DNA from: BMS3ABIN04 sp964553325
GTDB lineage: Bacteria > Bacteroidota > Ignavibacteria > Ignavibacteriales > Melioribacteraceae
Direction of reading: 5' to 3'
Assembly (NCBI GenBank): GCA_964553325.1
Contig: CAZKKI010000069.1
Span: forward strand, 9,777-73,776
Length of the DNA: 64,000 bases
Below the pieces are notes generated by a model. The model searched no databases and was not told the origin of the DNA. It saw nothing but the letters and a program-made list of their open reading frames with translations. A program made the position numbers and the translations under genes. Of the stretch, positions 23,275-31,564 are shown one piece after another. How positions within the stretch are numbered: position 1 is the first letter of the stretch; each line of letters starts with the position of its first letter.

Positions 23275-24660
23275 ATGAAAAAGTTTACTATACTAATAAT
23301 TTTACTCTTCATTACCGCACTTTTATTTAACAGTTGTTCCGAATCCGAAGACGAAATTACAACCGTACAACCAGAAACCGCTTTAAAGGTAAATTCGTGT
23401 GAAGGATGCCATACGAATTTTGAATATTTAAAGAAAGTTTATACACCGGATCCCCCGGCTCCACCGTCTCACGGATGCGGAGGTGATGCTCCACACTATG
23501 AACCATATGAACGCGTTTACTTGGGCGGCCCAGGTTACGAGGAATTTAAAAACAGTATTCACGGCCAAATTAGTTGTGTAACTTGCCATAACGGAGTTGA
23601 CGGTACTGCCGACAAAAATAAAGCTCATTCGGGTAGTTTTTTGGCAAAACCTTCTCTCCAGTCAAAAGAAAAATGCGGGAATTGTCATCCCAATATTGTC
23701 AACAGAACAATTAACAGCTTACACGAGCAAGGTTGGGGACAAAAAAATATGGTTGTCCGACGTTCCGGTTATGGTGAAGGTCCAACCGATTTCGATAAAT
23801 TACCAATAGAAGTTCAAGAAGGTTATAACCATAATTGCAAAACTTGTCACGGTACTTGTGGAGAATGCCATATCGTTCGCCCCAAAGTTAAAGGAGGCGG
23901 ATTATCAAGCGGACATAAATTCATTAAAACACCGGATATGCGTAAAGTTTGCACCGGTTGTCATGTTAGTCGAGGCGGACATGCATATTTTGGTGTCGCT
24001 GCAGGCACAAAGCCCGATGTTCACTTGACCAAAGCCGGGTTTACTTGTATAAATTGCCACACTCAAAACGAAATTCACGGTGACGGGAATATTTACGATA
24101 TCCGCTACAAAATGCCATTGCTACCAAAGTGTGAAAATTGTCATTCAAATATTAAGAATTCGAACGAATACCATAAACAACACATTGAAACATTTAACTG
24201 CAATACTTGTCATTCCCAGGTATACAATAATTGCGGAAGTTGCCATATCGGAGGAGAAGGGGCTCGTATTCCTTCCCATATGAAATTTAAAATCGCAATC
24301 AATCCTATCCCGGAAATAAAACCATATAAAATGGCTACCGTTCGCGAAGCTCTTTCTGCACCAGATAGTTGGAAGGAATATGGTATTGCTAATTTGGCAA
24401 ATTTTGATGTTGCTCCTACTTATAAATACACAACACCACACAATATTTTGCGATGGACGGAAAGAACAATTGTGGATACTATTTATGACCCGAATCATCC
24501 GGCATGCGCACAATCTTGCCACATCGTGAAAACTGCTGAAGGCGAATATAAAAATAAAGAATTTTACTTATTTAACTCGGATTTAAATGATTGGGAAATT
24601 AACGCAAATAAAAACATAGTTGTAGACGGAAAATTACCGGACAGATGGGACATACAATAA
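23275..24660 (+). CDS. Lipoprotein multiheme cytochrome (10 CXXCH plus 1 CX3CH)
   Basis: A 461-residue lipoprotein with lipobox FNSC (Cys21), ten CXXCH motifs (including the close pair CKTCHGTCGECH) and one CX3CH near the C terminus (CAQSCH). A proline- and glycine-rich stretch after the first heme (PDPPAPPSHGCGG) is unusual. No membrane helix follows the signal. AAGGAA precedes the ATG at a good distance. It is the first gene behind the sigma54-like promoter and is followed by a rhodanese lipoprotein, a pairing that recalls Geobacter ext clusters. It probably sits on the outer membrane and either receives electrons from the conduit or reduces an acceptor itself; the substrate is unknown. Confidence 0.9.
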   Translation: MKKFTILIILLFITALLFNSCSESEDEITTVQPETALKVNSCEGCHTNFEYLKKVYTPDPPAPPSHGCGGDAPHYEPYERVYLGGPGYEEFKNSIHGQISCVTCHNGVDGTADKNKAHSGSFLAKPSLQSKEKCGNCHPNIVNRTINSLHEQGWGQKNMVVRRSGYGEGPTDFDKLPIEVQEGYNHNCKTCHGTCGECHIVRPKVKGGGLSSGHKFIKTPDMRKVCTGCHVSRGGHAYFGVAAGTKPDVHLTKAGFTCINCHTQNEIHGDGNIYDIRYKMPLLPKCENCHSNIKNSNEYHKQHIETFNCNTCHSQVYNNCGSCHIGGEGARIPSHMKFKIAINPIPEIKPYKMATVREALSAPDSWKEYGIANLANFDVAPTYKYTTPHNILRWTERTIVDTIYDPNHPACAQSCHIVKTAEGEYKNKEFYLFNSDLNDWEINANKNIVVDGKLPDRWDIQ

Positions 24661-24711
24661 AACAAAATTTAACATTTAACAATTATCCTAAAACAAAAAA
24701 GGAGTGAAGAA

Positions 24712-25701
24712 ATGGAATTACGTAAATATTTTTATCTGATGCTTATTTTACCGATTCTGTTCATTTCAATTTCGTGTAGCAGCGAGGAGGAAGTTACTGC
24801 CCCGCCCGAAACTATTAACGAAGCGGAAGTATTAGTAAAATACCTTGAGGCAAATGGTGATTTTATAAATACAAATGCACCCGCAATGATAAAAGCTAGC
24901 GATGTTCACACTAACATTCTAACCGGTGCAAATCAAGTTGTTATTGACATCCGAAGTGCCGAGGATTATGCCGCTGGTCATATTAAAGGAGCGGTAAATG
25001 TGTCTTTGCCCGATATTGTTAATTACTACGAAAGCAATAATCTGAAGGATAAAGACGTCGTTGTAATCGCTTGCTACACTGGACAAACCGCAGGATATGC
25101 CACTACAATTTTACGCCTCTTGGGTTACAATAATGTGAAAGACTTGAAATGGGGAATGTGTAGCTGGAACGAAGCAACTGCGGGAAAATGGATGAACAGT
25201 ATCGGAAATGCTTATGCTTCACAATTGGTTACAACAAATTTCCCTAAAAATGAAGCTGGCAATTTACCCAAATTGAATACCGGTAAAAAAGAAGGAGTGG
25301 AAATATTACGTACCAGAATCGAAGACTTATTAGCCAACGATCCTTTCGGTTCGGTTAAAATTTCAGCTGAAAGTGTATTTAGCGACCCCGGCAAATATTA
25401 TATTGTAAACTATTGGAATGAAACAGATTATAGTTGGGGACATATTCCGGGCGCCGTTCAATATACTCCGAAACAAGATCTTAAATTGGATACATATTTG
25501 AAAACATTACCGACCGACAAAACCATTGTTGTTTATTGTTACACCGGACAAACATCCGCTCATGTTGCTGCCTATTTGAAATTATTAGGCTACGATGCGA
25601 AAACATTAGTGTTCGGCATGAATGCGATCGCATACGATACAATGCCAGGTGTAAAATTTAATCCCGATACCGATATTCATGATTATGAATTAGAAAAATA
25701 A
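24712..25701 (+). CDS. Lipoprotein with two rhodanese domains
   Basis: A 329-residue lipoprotein (Cys22 in ISISCSS) carrying two rhodanese-like domains, about 45-170 and 200-322. Each keeps a catalytic-type cysteine loop: Cys121 in CYTGQTAG and Cys276 in CYTGQTSA, and each has the DIRS/YWNE and AGHIKGAVN / WGHIPGAVQ elements of the fold. Rhodaneses transfer sulfane sulfur, and related lipoproteins (ExtH in Geobacter extHIJKL) accompany outer-membrane electron conduits. It has a strong AAGGAG ribosome site and lies 51 bases after the multiheme lipoprotein gene, in the same probable transcript. Its role could be sulfur, selenite or tellurite chemistry or support of conduit assembly; sequence does not decide. 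Confidence 0.9.
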   Translation: MELRKYFYLMLILPILFISISCSSEEEVTAPPETINEAEVLVKYLEANGDFINTNAPAMIKASDVHTNILTGANQVVIDIRSAEDYAAGHIKGAVNVSLPDIVNYYESNNLKDKDVVVIACYTGQTAGYATTILRLLGYNNVKDLKWGMCSWNEATAGKWMNSIGNAYASQLVTTNFPKNEAGNLPKLNTGKKEGVEILRTRIEDLLANDPFGSVKISAESVFSDPGKYYIVNYWNETDYSWGHIPGAVQYTPKQDLKLDTYLKTLPTDKTIVVYCYTGQTSAHVAAYLKLLGYDAKTLVFGMNAIAYDTMPGVKFNPDTDIHDYELEK

Positions 25702-25717
25702 ATCAACGTTATTTCAA

Positions 25718-25755
25718 AACCGGTATCCTGAAAAACGGATACCGGTTAGCTTTTA
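25718..25755 (+). terminator. Rho-independent terminator after rhodanese gene
   Basis: AACCGGTATCC (25718-25728) pairs perfectly with GGATACCGGTT (25737-25747) across an 8-base loop and is followed by AGCTTTTATT. It should end the 23275-25701 transcript, so the TPR gene and the large cytochrome behind it probably have their own promoter or depend on read-through. Confidence 0.75.
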
Positions 25756-25809
25756 TTGAGCTTTTTAATAATAAATTTAAACCAATATTTCTTATAAGGA
25801 AATATTCCG

Positions 25810-26283
25810 ATGAGTGAGATGCTTGGCAACCAATATTTTATGGCTAGGAAATATGAAAATGCCTTGAAAGAATTTGAAGAATGCGAAGCACAAGGCAAAG
25901 CCAATAAAAGCATGCGAAAGAAAATGGTTATTTGCTATACTCAAGTCGGCAACATAACAAAAGCAGCCGAAGTTTTAAAAGATTTGGTTTACGAAGATCT
26001 GGATTTTATCCTCAACACCGATCCGCTAAATGACGATTGCCCGTGCACACAACTTGTAACGGAATTGGAAGCAAAATCGAACTATACAATCCAGAGTTTC
26101 GATTATCTCCTTGCACTCGGTATTTTATGGCTGTACTGCGATTTAAATAAAGCGGTTGAATATTTTAAGAAAGCAAGAGAACTGAAAGCGGACGATAATA
26201 CTTCCACAATCCTAATACGTTTGATACAAAAACAAAACGAGCGAAAAAATCTTACAACAACCAAAATCAAAAAGAATAGTTGA
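25810..26283 (+). CDS. Small cytoplasmic TPR protein
   Basis: A 157-residue protein without signal or membrane segment, built of tetratricopeptide-like helices (YFMARKYENALKEFEECE, YTQVGNITKAAEVLKDLVYE, LGILWLYCDLNKAVEYFKKA). A CPC pair in the middle (DDCPCTQ) is the only obvious feature that could bind metal or sense redox. AAGGAAAT precedes the ATG. It overlaps the start region of the T9SS cytochrome gene, with the stop at 26281-26283 and the next ATG at 26292, so the two are probably one transcript. TPR proteins bind other proteins; it may help regulate or chaperone the system from the cytoplasm. No specific function can be assigned. Confidence 0.75.
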   Translation: MSEMLGNQYFMARKYENALKEFEECEAQGKANKSMRKKMVICYTQVGNITKAAEVLKDLVYEDLDFILNTDPLNDDCPCTQLVTELEAKSNYTIQSFDYLLALGILWLYCDLNKAVEYFKKARELKADDNTSTILIRLIQKQNERKNLTTTKIKKNS

Positions 26284-26291
26284 GGAAACGT

Positions 26292-28727
26292 ATGAGAACA
26301 CTTAAACTTTTTTTAATTTGTTTAAGTTTAATTTTTCTTTCCGGTTACTTGTATGCACAAGCCGATTTTAATACAAGTCTGCATTACACAAGAGCCGGAA
26401 AAGTATTTTGGTATGGCGCCGATAACGGTGGATTTGAAACGATGACAAATATTCCTATCGACAGTCTGGGTTGTATTCACTGCCATGGAACGAATAATGC
26501 CGACGGTGTTCCTTACGGTGACGACTACGAACCCGGTTGTCTCGATTGCCACCCGAACGGTTCGAATTTCAATCCGGACTCGGTTAAAGTCGACCAATGT
26601 TATTCGTGCCACGGCAGACAGAAAAAGGAAGTTGCACTCGGATTCTCGGATGTCCACCGCGATGCAGGAATGAAATGTTGGGATTGCCATACTAAAGACG
26701 ATTTGCACGGCGACGGAACTGAATACGCATCGATGTTGGAAGAAGGAGCAATAGACGTTTCCTGTGAAGATTGTCATTTTGAAGGGAGTACCGCCCCGTA
26801 CCCTGATCATTCACAGTACGATCCGCATAACGGAAAACTCGATTGTACAACTTGCCATGCCCAAACGGTATTAAGTTGTTACAACTGCCATTTCGAAAGT
26901 ATGGTGGAAGACCACATCAAAAGAGCGTATAAACCCATTAACGATTTTATTATTCTGGCAAACAGAGAAAAAGACGGCAAAGTTTACCCGATGACTTTTC
27001 AATCGCTGACTTACCAAGATTCTTCTTTCGTAGCATTTGGTCCTTTCACCTCACACACGATTACGCGCGAAGGCAGGAAGTGCGAAGATTGTCATGGTAA
27101 CGAAAACGTTGCGGAGTATTTTGATACTGGCAAAATTCAATTTTCCACATGGAACGATGTCGACAGCACTTTAATTTGGAAACACGGAATTGTGCCGATG
27201 CCTCCGGATTATGAAACGACTTTCAAAATGGATTTCATTACTTACAACGGTAATACAAGCGATCCGCCCGGACCATCTAAAAATTGGTCGAAAGTAAGCA
27301 GCGAGTGGAACGGTCATCAAATGTTCTTTGCAACACCGCTAACCGAAAATCAAATGCTGGCATTGAAAAAAGACGTTGGCACCATTGCCGAAAACTTTGC
27401 GACAAGTTTACACGGAACAAGAGCCGGGAAAATTTTCTGGTACGGAAAAGATAACGGTGGTTTCGAAACTCTTACAAACGTACCGATTTCCGAAATGGGA
27501 TGTATCGAATGTCATGGACCTAACAACGCCGACGGTGTACCCAACGATGAAAACTACGAACCGGGTTGCGTTGATTGTCATCCCTCGGGTTCGGCTTTCA
27601 ATCCCGATTCTATCAAAGTCGACCAATGCTATAGTTGCCACGGCCGACAAAAGAAAGAAATTGCGTTGGGATTTACCGACGTTCATCGTGACAAAGGGAT
27701 GAAATGTTGGGATTGCCATACTGTTAACGATATGCACGGTGACGGTTCGGAACCATTATCAATGCTTGAACCAAACGCAATAGAAGCGGATTGCGCCAAC
27801 GAAGGCTGCCATCCCGAAGGTTCATTACCTTCGGACCATGCAACAAAAGATCCGCATAACGGAAAACTGCATTGTACAACATGTCATGCACAAACTGTTA
27901 TCAGTTGCTATAATTGCCATCTCGAAAGTAAAATCGAAGGACATCTTAAACGGGCTTATAAACCTATTAATAATTTCGTAATGCTTGCTAACAGGGAAAA
28001 AGACGGTAAGGTTTACCCCATGACTTTTCAATCGTTAACTTACCAAGGAAATTCGTTTGTTGCTTTCGGTCCGTTTACATCTCACACAATCACAAAAGAA
28101 GGCGCACGGGTTTGTACTGATTGCCATCAAAATTTCGGAGGTACAATAGAAGCAATTCAAGATTATAACGACGACGGCATAATTCAGTTTGCACAGTGGA
28201 ATGAAACAGACAGCGTTTTATCTTGGATTCAAGGTGTTGTCCCGATGCCCGAAGATTACCAACGTTCTTTCAAAATGGACTTTATTACTTATAACGGCGA
28301 TCCGCACGACCCGGTTGGTCCATCTAAAAACTGGTCGTTCGTAAAAGGTGATTGGGACGGTCATCAGATGTTTTTCGCCACACCGCTAACCCGCGAGCAA
28401 ATGGCGAAACTTGGTTTCGATACTACTTTGGTGGGAATAAAAAAAGACCCGTATTCAATCCCAACCGAATTTGCTCTCGAGCAAAATTATCCGAATCCGT
28501 TTAATCCGACTACAATCATAAAATATTCAATTCCGAAAACCACAAATGTGGAACTGGCTCTCTTCGACGTACTCGGCAATAAAATAAAAACATTAATAAG
28601 TAAAAAACATTCACCGGGTATTTACAGATATGAGTTCAACGGTAGCGGATTAGCAAGCGGAATTTATTTCTACCGATTAACAACAAGGGAATTTGTACAA
28701 ACCAGAAAATTCGTTTTAATGAAATAA
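26292..28727 (+). CDS. Secreted 16-heme cytochrome with internal duplication and T9SS sorting domain
   Basis: An 811-residue exported protein made of two copies of an eight-heme unit (about 20-360 and 362-705). Each unit runs ...RAGK.FWYG.DNGGFET.TN.PI..., eight heme motifs, RAYKPIN, PMTFQSLTYQ, FGPFTSHTIT and GHQMFFATPLT. Fifteen motifs are CXXCH; the fifth of copy 2 is CX4CH (CANEGCH) where copy 1 has CEDCH. After a linker, residues from about 720 form a Por/T9SS C-terminal sorting domain (NYPNPFNP at 732-739, ending FVLMK). It should cross the inner membrane by Sec, receive heme in the periplasm and be exported to the cell surface by type IX secretion. I chose the ATG at 26292, preceded by GAGGA, over the TTG at 26280. 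It is the likely outermost element of the chain. Confidence 0.93.
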   Translation: MRTLKLFLICLSLIFLSGYLYAQADFNTSLHYTRAGKVFWYGADNGGFETMTNIPIDSLGCIHCHGTNNADGVPYGDDYEPGCLDCHPNGSNFNPDSVKVDQCYSCHGRQKKEVALGFSDVHRDAGMKCWDCHTKDDLHGDGTEYASMLEEGAIDVSCEDCHFEGSTAPYPDHSQYDPHNGKLDCTTCHAQTVLSCYNCHFESMVEDHIKRAYKPINDFIILANREKDGKVYPMTFQSLTYQDSSFVAFGPFTSHTITREGRKCEDCHGNENVAEYFDTGKIQFSTWNDVDSTLIWKHGIVPMPPDYETTFKMDFITYNGNTSDPPGPSKNWSKVSSEWNGHQMFFATPLTENQMLALKKDVGTIAENFATSLHGTRAGKIFWYGKDNGGFETLTNVPISEMGCIECHGPNNADGVPNDENYEPGCVDCHPSGSAFNPDSIKVDQCYSCHGRQKKEIALGFTDVHRDKGMKCWDCHTVNDMHGDGSEPLSMLEPNAIEADCANEGCHPEGSLPSDHATKDPHNGKLHCTTCHAQTVISCYNCHLESKIEGHLKRAYKPINNFVMLANREKDGKVYPMTFQSLTYQGNSFVAFGPFTSHTITKEGARVCTDCHQNFGGTIEAIQDYNDDGIIQFAQWNETDSVLSWIQGVVPMPEDYQRSFKMDFITYNGDPHDPVGPSKNWSFVKGDWDGHQMFFATPLTREQMAKLGFDTTLVGIKKDPYSIPTEFALEQNYPNPFNPTTIIKYSIPKTTNVELALFDVLGNKIKTLISKKHSPGIYRYEFNGSGLASGIYFYRLTTREFVQTRKFVLMK

Positions 28728-28759
28728 CAATCGTCGGTTAAGTGAAAAGAAAGAACCTT

Positions 28760-28789
28760 GCCCGGCTTGCGAAAGCGAGCCGGGTTTAT
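28760..28789 (+). terminator. Terminator between convergent genes
   Basis: CCCGGCTTGC-GAAA-GCGAGCCGGG (28761-28784) is a 10-base-pair stem, one G-U pair, capped by a GAAA tetraloop and followed by TTTATTTT. It ends the cytochrome island and separates it from the minus-strand ATP-grasp gene. Confidence 0.85.
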
Positions 28790-28790
28790 T

Positions 28791-29996
28791 TTAATCATTC
28801 GGTAAATCACTCATCGGTTGTGTTGTAAAAAAATCGTTATAGAATCGACTAACATATTCTTCAAGTAATTCATCAATCCTTTCTTTCTTTTCCGAAGCAA
28901 TAATTAAACCAGCGTGATATTTCTTTTTTAACTTCCAAACCACTTCGGGCGCATTGTATGCTGAGAGATCCGGCCATTCTTGCTTTGCAAGCGAAGTAAT
29001 GATAGCCGCATGTTTGCTTTTCACTTCCGGTAATTGATAACCTTCACCTTTTGTCTTCTCAATTTTTGCCCATTCTTCCCACAAATTAATTCCGGTAGCA
29101 GCTTTAACAAGTTCGGAAAGATTGGCGCCGCCCACCCTTGCCGAAGTTTCGAGAAAATACAACTTTCCGTCTTCTTTGGAACGGATAAACTCGGTATGCG
29201 AAACGCCATAAACCAAACCCAATGCATCGATAATTTTTTGATTAAACTCGGCGACTTGTTTCGCTTCATCCGATTCGGGCGGAACAATTCTGCTTGTAAA
29301 TACTCTTCCTTGATGAGCGACTTCCATCGGCGGCAACCCATATTTACTTACGGAAGCAAAAATAATTTTTTTATTTTGAATAATCGTATCGGAATGATAA
29401 ACATCTCCTTCGATAAATTTTTCCATCAAATAAAAAGATTGTTCGTCACCCAAAGTTTCCAGCGCTTGCCAAACTTCATTTTCGGAATTAATTTTAATTA
29501 ACCCTATTGCACCGGCTTTCATTCTCGGTTTAATAATATACGGGAATTTTACATCCGAGATAAACTCTTTAATTTCACTATGGTTAAGCAAATGAACAAA
29601 AGGCGGAATGTTAAGTTTTTCATCCGCGGCTTTTTTTCTCATAGCAAGTTTATCGCGAAAGTAACGAGCGGTTGTATCGCCCATACCGCCGATGCGTAAA
29701 TGTTCGCGCAAAGTTGCCGCTTTTTCAACATCGAAATCGTCAAGCGCAACAATTCTATCGATTTTTTCATTCCTTGCCAAATAGCTAACACCGTAGATTA
29801 CATCCTTCATATTCCATTCGTTATTCTTATCCGGTATGTAAAATATTTCGTCTATACTTTCACGCGGCCAATTTTTATCCGCCAAACTTTCGGAAGTCAG
29901 TAACAACACGCGGCAACCTTCACGTTTACATTGTTTTAAAAAATCCGTTCCCTTGAAATAACTGGCAATACACAAAATTGTTTGGGATGAATTCAT
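28791..29996 (-). CDS. ATP-grasp domain carboxylate-amine ligase-like enzyme
   Basis: A 401-residue soluble protein of the ATP-grasp superfamily, which joins carboxylates to amines or thiols using ATP through an acyl phosphate. Recognisable parts are a Rossmann-like N-terminal lobe (ILCIASYFKGTDFLKQC), the ATP-grasp strand FPYIIKPRMKAGAIGLIKI, EKFIEGDVYHSDT and the metal-binding segment YFLETSARVGGANLSELV. The substrate is not predictable. The start at 29996 is preferred: it follows GAGGA, and any longer form would run back through the terminator at 30043-30079. It appears to be a single-gene unit and is unrelated by context to the cytochromes. Confidence 0.82.
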   Translation of the reverse strand: MNSSQTILCIASYFKGTDFLKQCKREGCRVLLLTSESLADKNWPRESIDEIFYIPDKNNEWNMKDVIYGVSYLARNEKIDRIVALDDFDVEKAATLREHLRIGGMGDTTARYFRDKLAMRKKAADEKLNIPPFVHLLNHSEIKEFISDVKFPYIIKPRMKAGAIGLIKINSENEVWQALETLGDEQSFYLMEKFIEGDVYHSDTIIQNKKIIFASVSKYGLPPMEVAHQGRVFTSRIVPPESDEAKQVAEFNQKIIDALGLVYGVSHTEFIRSKEDGKLYFLETSARVGGANLSELVKAATGINLWEEWAKIEKTKGEGYQLPEVKSKHAAIITSLAKQEWPDLSAYNAPEVVWKLKKKYHAGLIIASEKKERIDELLEEYVSRFYNDFFTTQPMSDLPND

Positions 29997-30042
29997 GGGT
30001 TGTCCTCGATGTTTTAAGTTAATAAAATGTATTACGGCAGGA

Positions 30043-30079
30043 GAAAAAAACAGCATGCCCGGAAAAGAAATTTCCGGGC
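30043..30079 (-). terminator. Terminator of the B12-binding subunit gene
   Basis: On the minus strand GCCCGGAAA (30079-30071) pairs with TTTCCGGGC (30065-30057) across five bases, followed shortly by a run of seven T. It ends the 30088-30501 transcript before the ATP-grasp gene. Confidence 0.8.
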
Positions 30080-30087
30080 TAAAATAA

Positions 30088-30501
30088 TCAGATTCCAACT
30101 CTCGGATGTTCTTTCACCCAGTTCTTCAAGAAATCGACTATTTCAACGGTAGAAGCACCGGGCGTAAATAATTCGCCAACACCCATTTCTTTTAATTTTT
30201 TAATATCTTCTTCGGGTATAATTCCGCCACCGAAAAGAAGTACGTCGTTCATTCCTTTTTCTTTCATAAGCTCCAATACCCGCGGGAAAATGGTCATGTG
30301 AGCACCGGATAAAATGCTTATACCGATTGCATCGACATCTTCTTGCAATGCAGCTTCAACTATCATTTCCGGAGTTTGCCGGAGCCCGGTGTAAATAACT
30401 TCCATTCCGGCATCGCGTAAAGCGGAAGCAATTACCTTTGCACCGCGGTCATGGCCGTCCAATCCGGCTTTGGCAATAATTACTCTTATTTTTCTATCCA
30501 T
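30088..30501 (-). CDS. Methylmalonyl-CoA mutase B12-binding (C-terminal) subunit
   Basis: A 137-residue stand-alone cobalamin-binding domain of the methylmalonyl-CoA mutase type. The signature DxHxxG is present as GLDGHDRG near the start, followed by the GLRQTPEMIVEAALQEDVD helix region and LLFGGGIIPEEDI, as in the C-terminal B12 domain of mutases. It would carry adenosylcobalamin for a separate catalytic subunit, which is not in this window. The cobO gene at 47179 is in line with B12 use by this organism. A terminator follows directly, so it is transcribed apart from its downstream neighbour. Confidence 0.9.
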   Translation of the reverse strand: MDRKIRVIIAKAGLDGHDRGAKVIASALRDAGMEVIYTGLRQTPEMIVEAALQEDVDAIGISILSGAHMTIFPRVLELMKEKGMNDVLLFGGGIIPEEDIKKLKEMGVGELFTPGASTVEIVDFLKNWVKEHPRVGI

Positions 30502-30588
30502 TCTGCACCCATAAGTGTTTTAGAATAATTAAATATAAAGAAACTTAACAAATTGTGCAGCGACAATAAGCACATTTAACATTTACAT

Positions 30589-31548
30589 TCAATTACCCAA
30601 ATAATTTTTCCTTTTTGCAAATGCACCGAACAAGCCACCGGTATGCAAAAACATTACACTGGAAGTTTTTTTACCTTTCAAAAATAGTTCGTTATATGCG
30701 TAAAAGGCTTTCCCGGTGTAAGCGGGGTCCAAAATAATTCCGGTTTGGTTTGCGAATTCTTTTATCAATTTCACTTTTTCCGGCGCAATATGTTTATATC
30801 CTTCCTCGGAAAATCCGCCGATAACCTCGAACCGTGAATAATCTATTTTACGTGTAATTTTATATTTATCGTTACATTCGTCCGCCAGCCTTCTGATTTT
30901 TTCCGTCATAAATTCCGCCGTGTGCAAAACGTTTACGGCAAATAACTTGAAATTTAAATTATATAAGTGGAGTCCCAATAACATTCCGGCGGTTGTTCCC
31001 CCGCTTCCTGCTGCAATCAAAATTCCTTTAATTCTTTTTTCCCCGAGTTGCTCTTTCAATTCCTTGACAAAATTAATATAACCCCAAATTCCCAGCGCCG
31101 AAGATCCGCCTTCCGGAATTACGTAAACCTTTTTCCCCTTTTTTTCCAATTTAGCTTTTTCTTTTGCAATGAATTTTTCAAGACTTTGATATTCTTTTAA
31201 ATTAAGAAAAATAATTTCGGAATTTACCATTTTATCCAGAAAGAGATTCCCATCATAATTTTTCCGTTCTTTTCCCCAAAGAAAAAGTTTGCTTTTTATT
31301 CCGACCGATGCCGCGGCAATTGCAGTTGCGCGGGCGTGGTTCGATTGTTCACCTCCGGAAGTAAAAACATAATCGGCACCTTGTTTCTTGGCATCGTACA
31401 AGAGATATTCCAATTTTCTGATTTTGTTTCCGCTAAGCTCCGTACCGGTGTAGTCATCCCGTTTGATGTAGAAAGAACAACCGTTAAAAGCAATTTTTCT
31501 AACTGGCGTAGGTATATTTGCCAAATCAATTTTCTTGGGAGTTTTCAT
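30589..31548 (-). CDS. PLP-dependent D-cysteine desulfhydrase / ACC deaminase family enzyme
   Basis: A 319-residue fold-type II PLP enzyme. The Schiff-base lysine lies in LSGNKIRKLEYLL, followed by the substrate-loop segment TSGGEQSNHARATA and the phosphate-binding IAAGSGGTTAGMLLG. The family includes D-cysteine desulfhydrase (releasing H2S, NH3 and pyruvate) and ACC deaminase; the two cannot be separated safely by eye. The ATG at 31548 follows GAGG and is preferred to the GTG at 31560, which lies only four bases after kdsB. It is the last gene of a probable gatC-kdsB-desulfhydrase transcript. Confidence 0.85.
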   Translation of the reverse strand: MKTPKKIDLANIPTPVRKIAFNGCSFYIKRDDYTGTELSGNKIRKLEYLLYDAKKQGADYVFTSGGEQSNHARATAIAAASVGIKSKLFLWGKERKNYDGNLFLDKMVNSEIIFLNLKEYQSLEKFIAKEKAKLEKKGKKVYVIPEGGSSALGIWGYINFVKELKEQLGEKRIKGILIAAGSGGTTAGMLLGLHLYNLNFKLFAVNVLHTAEFMTEKIRRLADECNDKYKITRKIDYSRFEVIGGFSEEGYKHIAPEKVKLIKEFANQTGIILDPAYTGKAFYAYNELFLKGKKTSSVMFLHTGGLFGAFAKRKNYLGN

Positions 31549-31564
31549 ATTATGCCTCACTTAT

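Noticed and set aside
6151..28727. NrfA-type nitrite reductase among the multiheme cytochromes
   Set aside because: No CXXCK motif is present in any of them, and heme numbers and layouts do not match NrfA.
29997..30098. Longer ATP-grasp reading frame reaching back to 30098
   Set aside because: It would read through the terminator at 30043-30079 and overlap the B12-binding gene; the ATG at 29996 has a GAGGA site.
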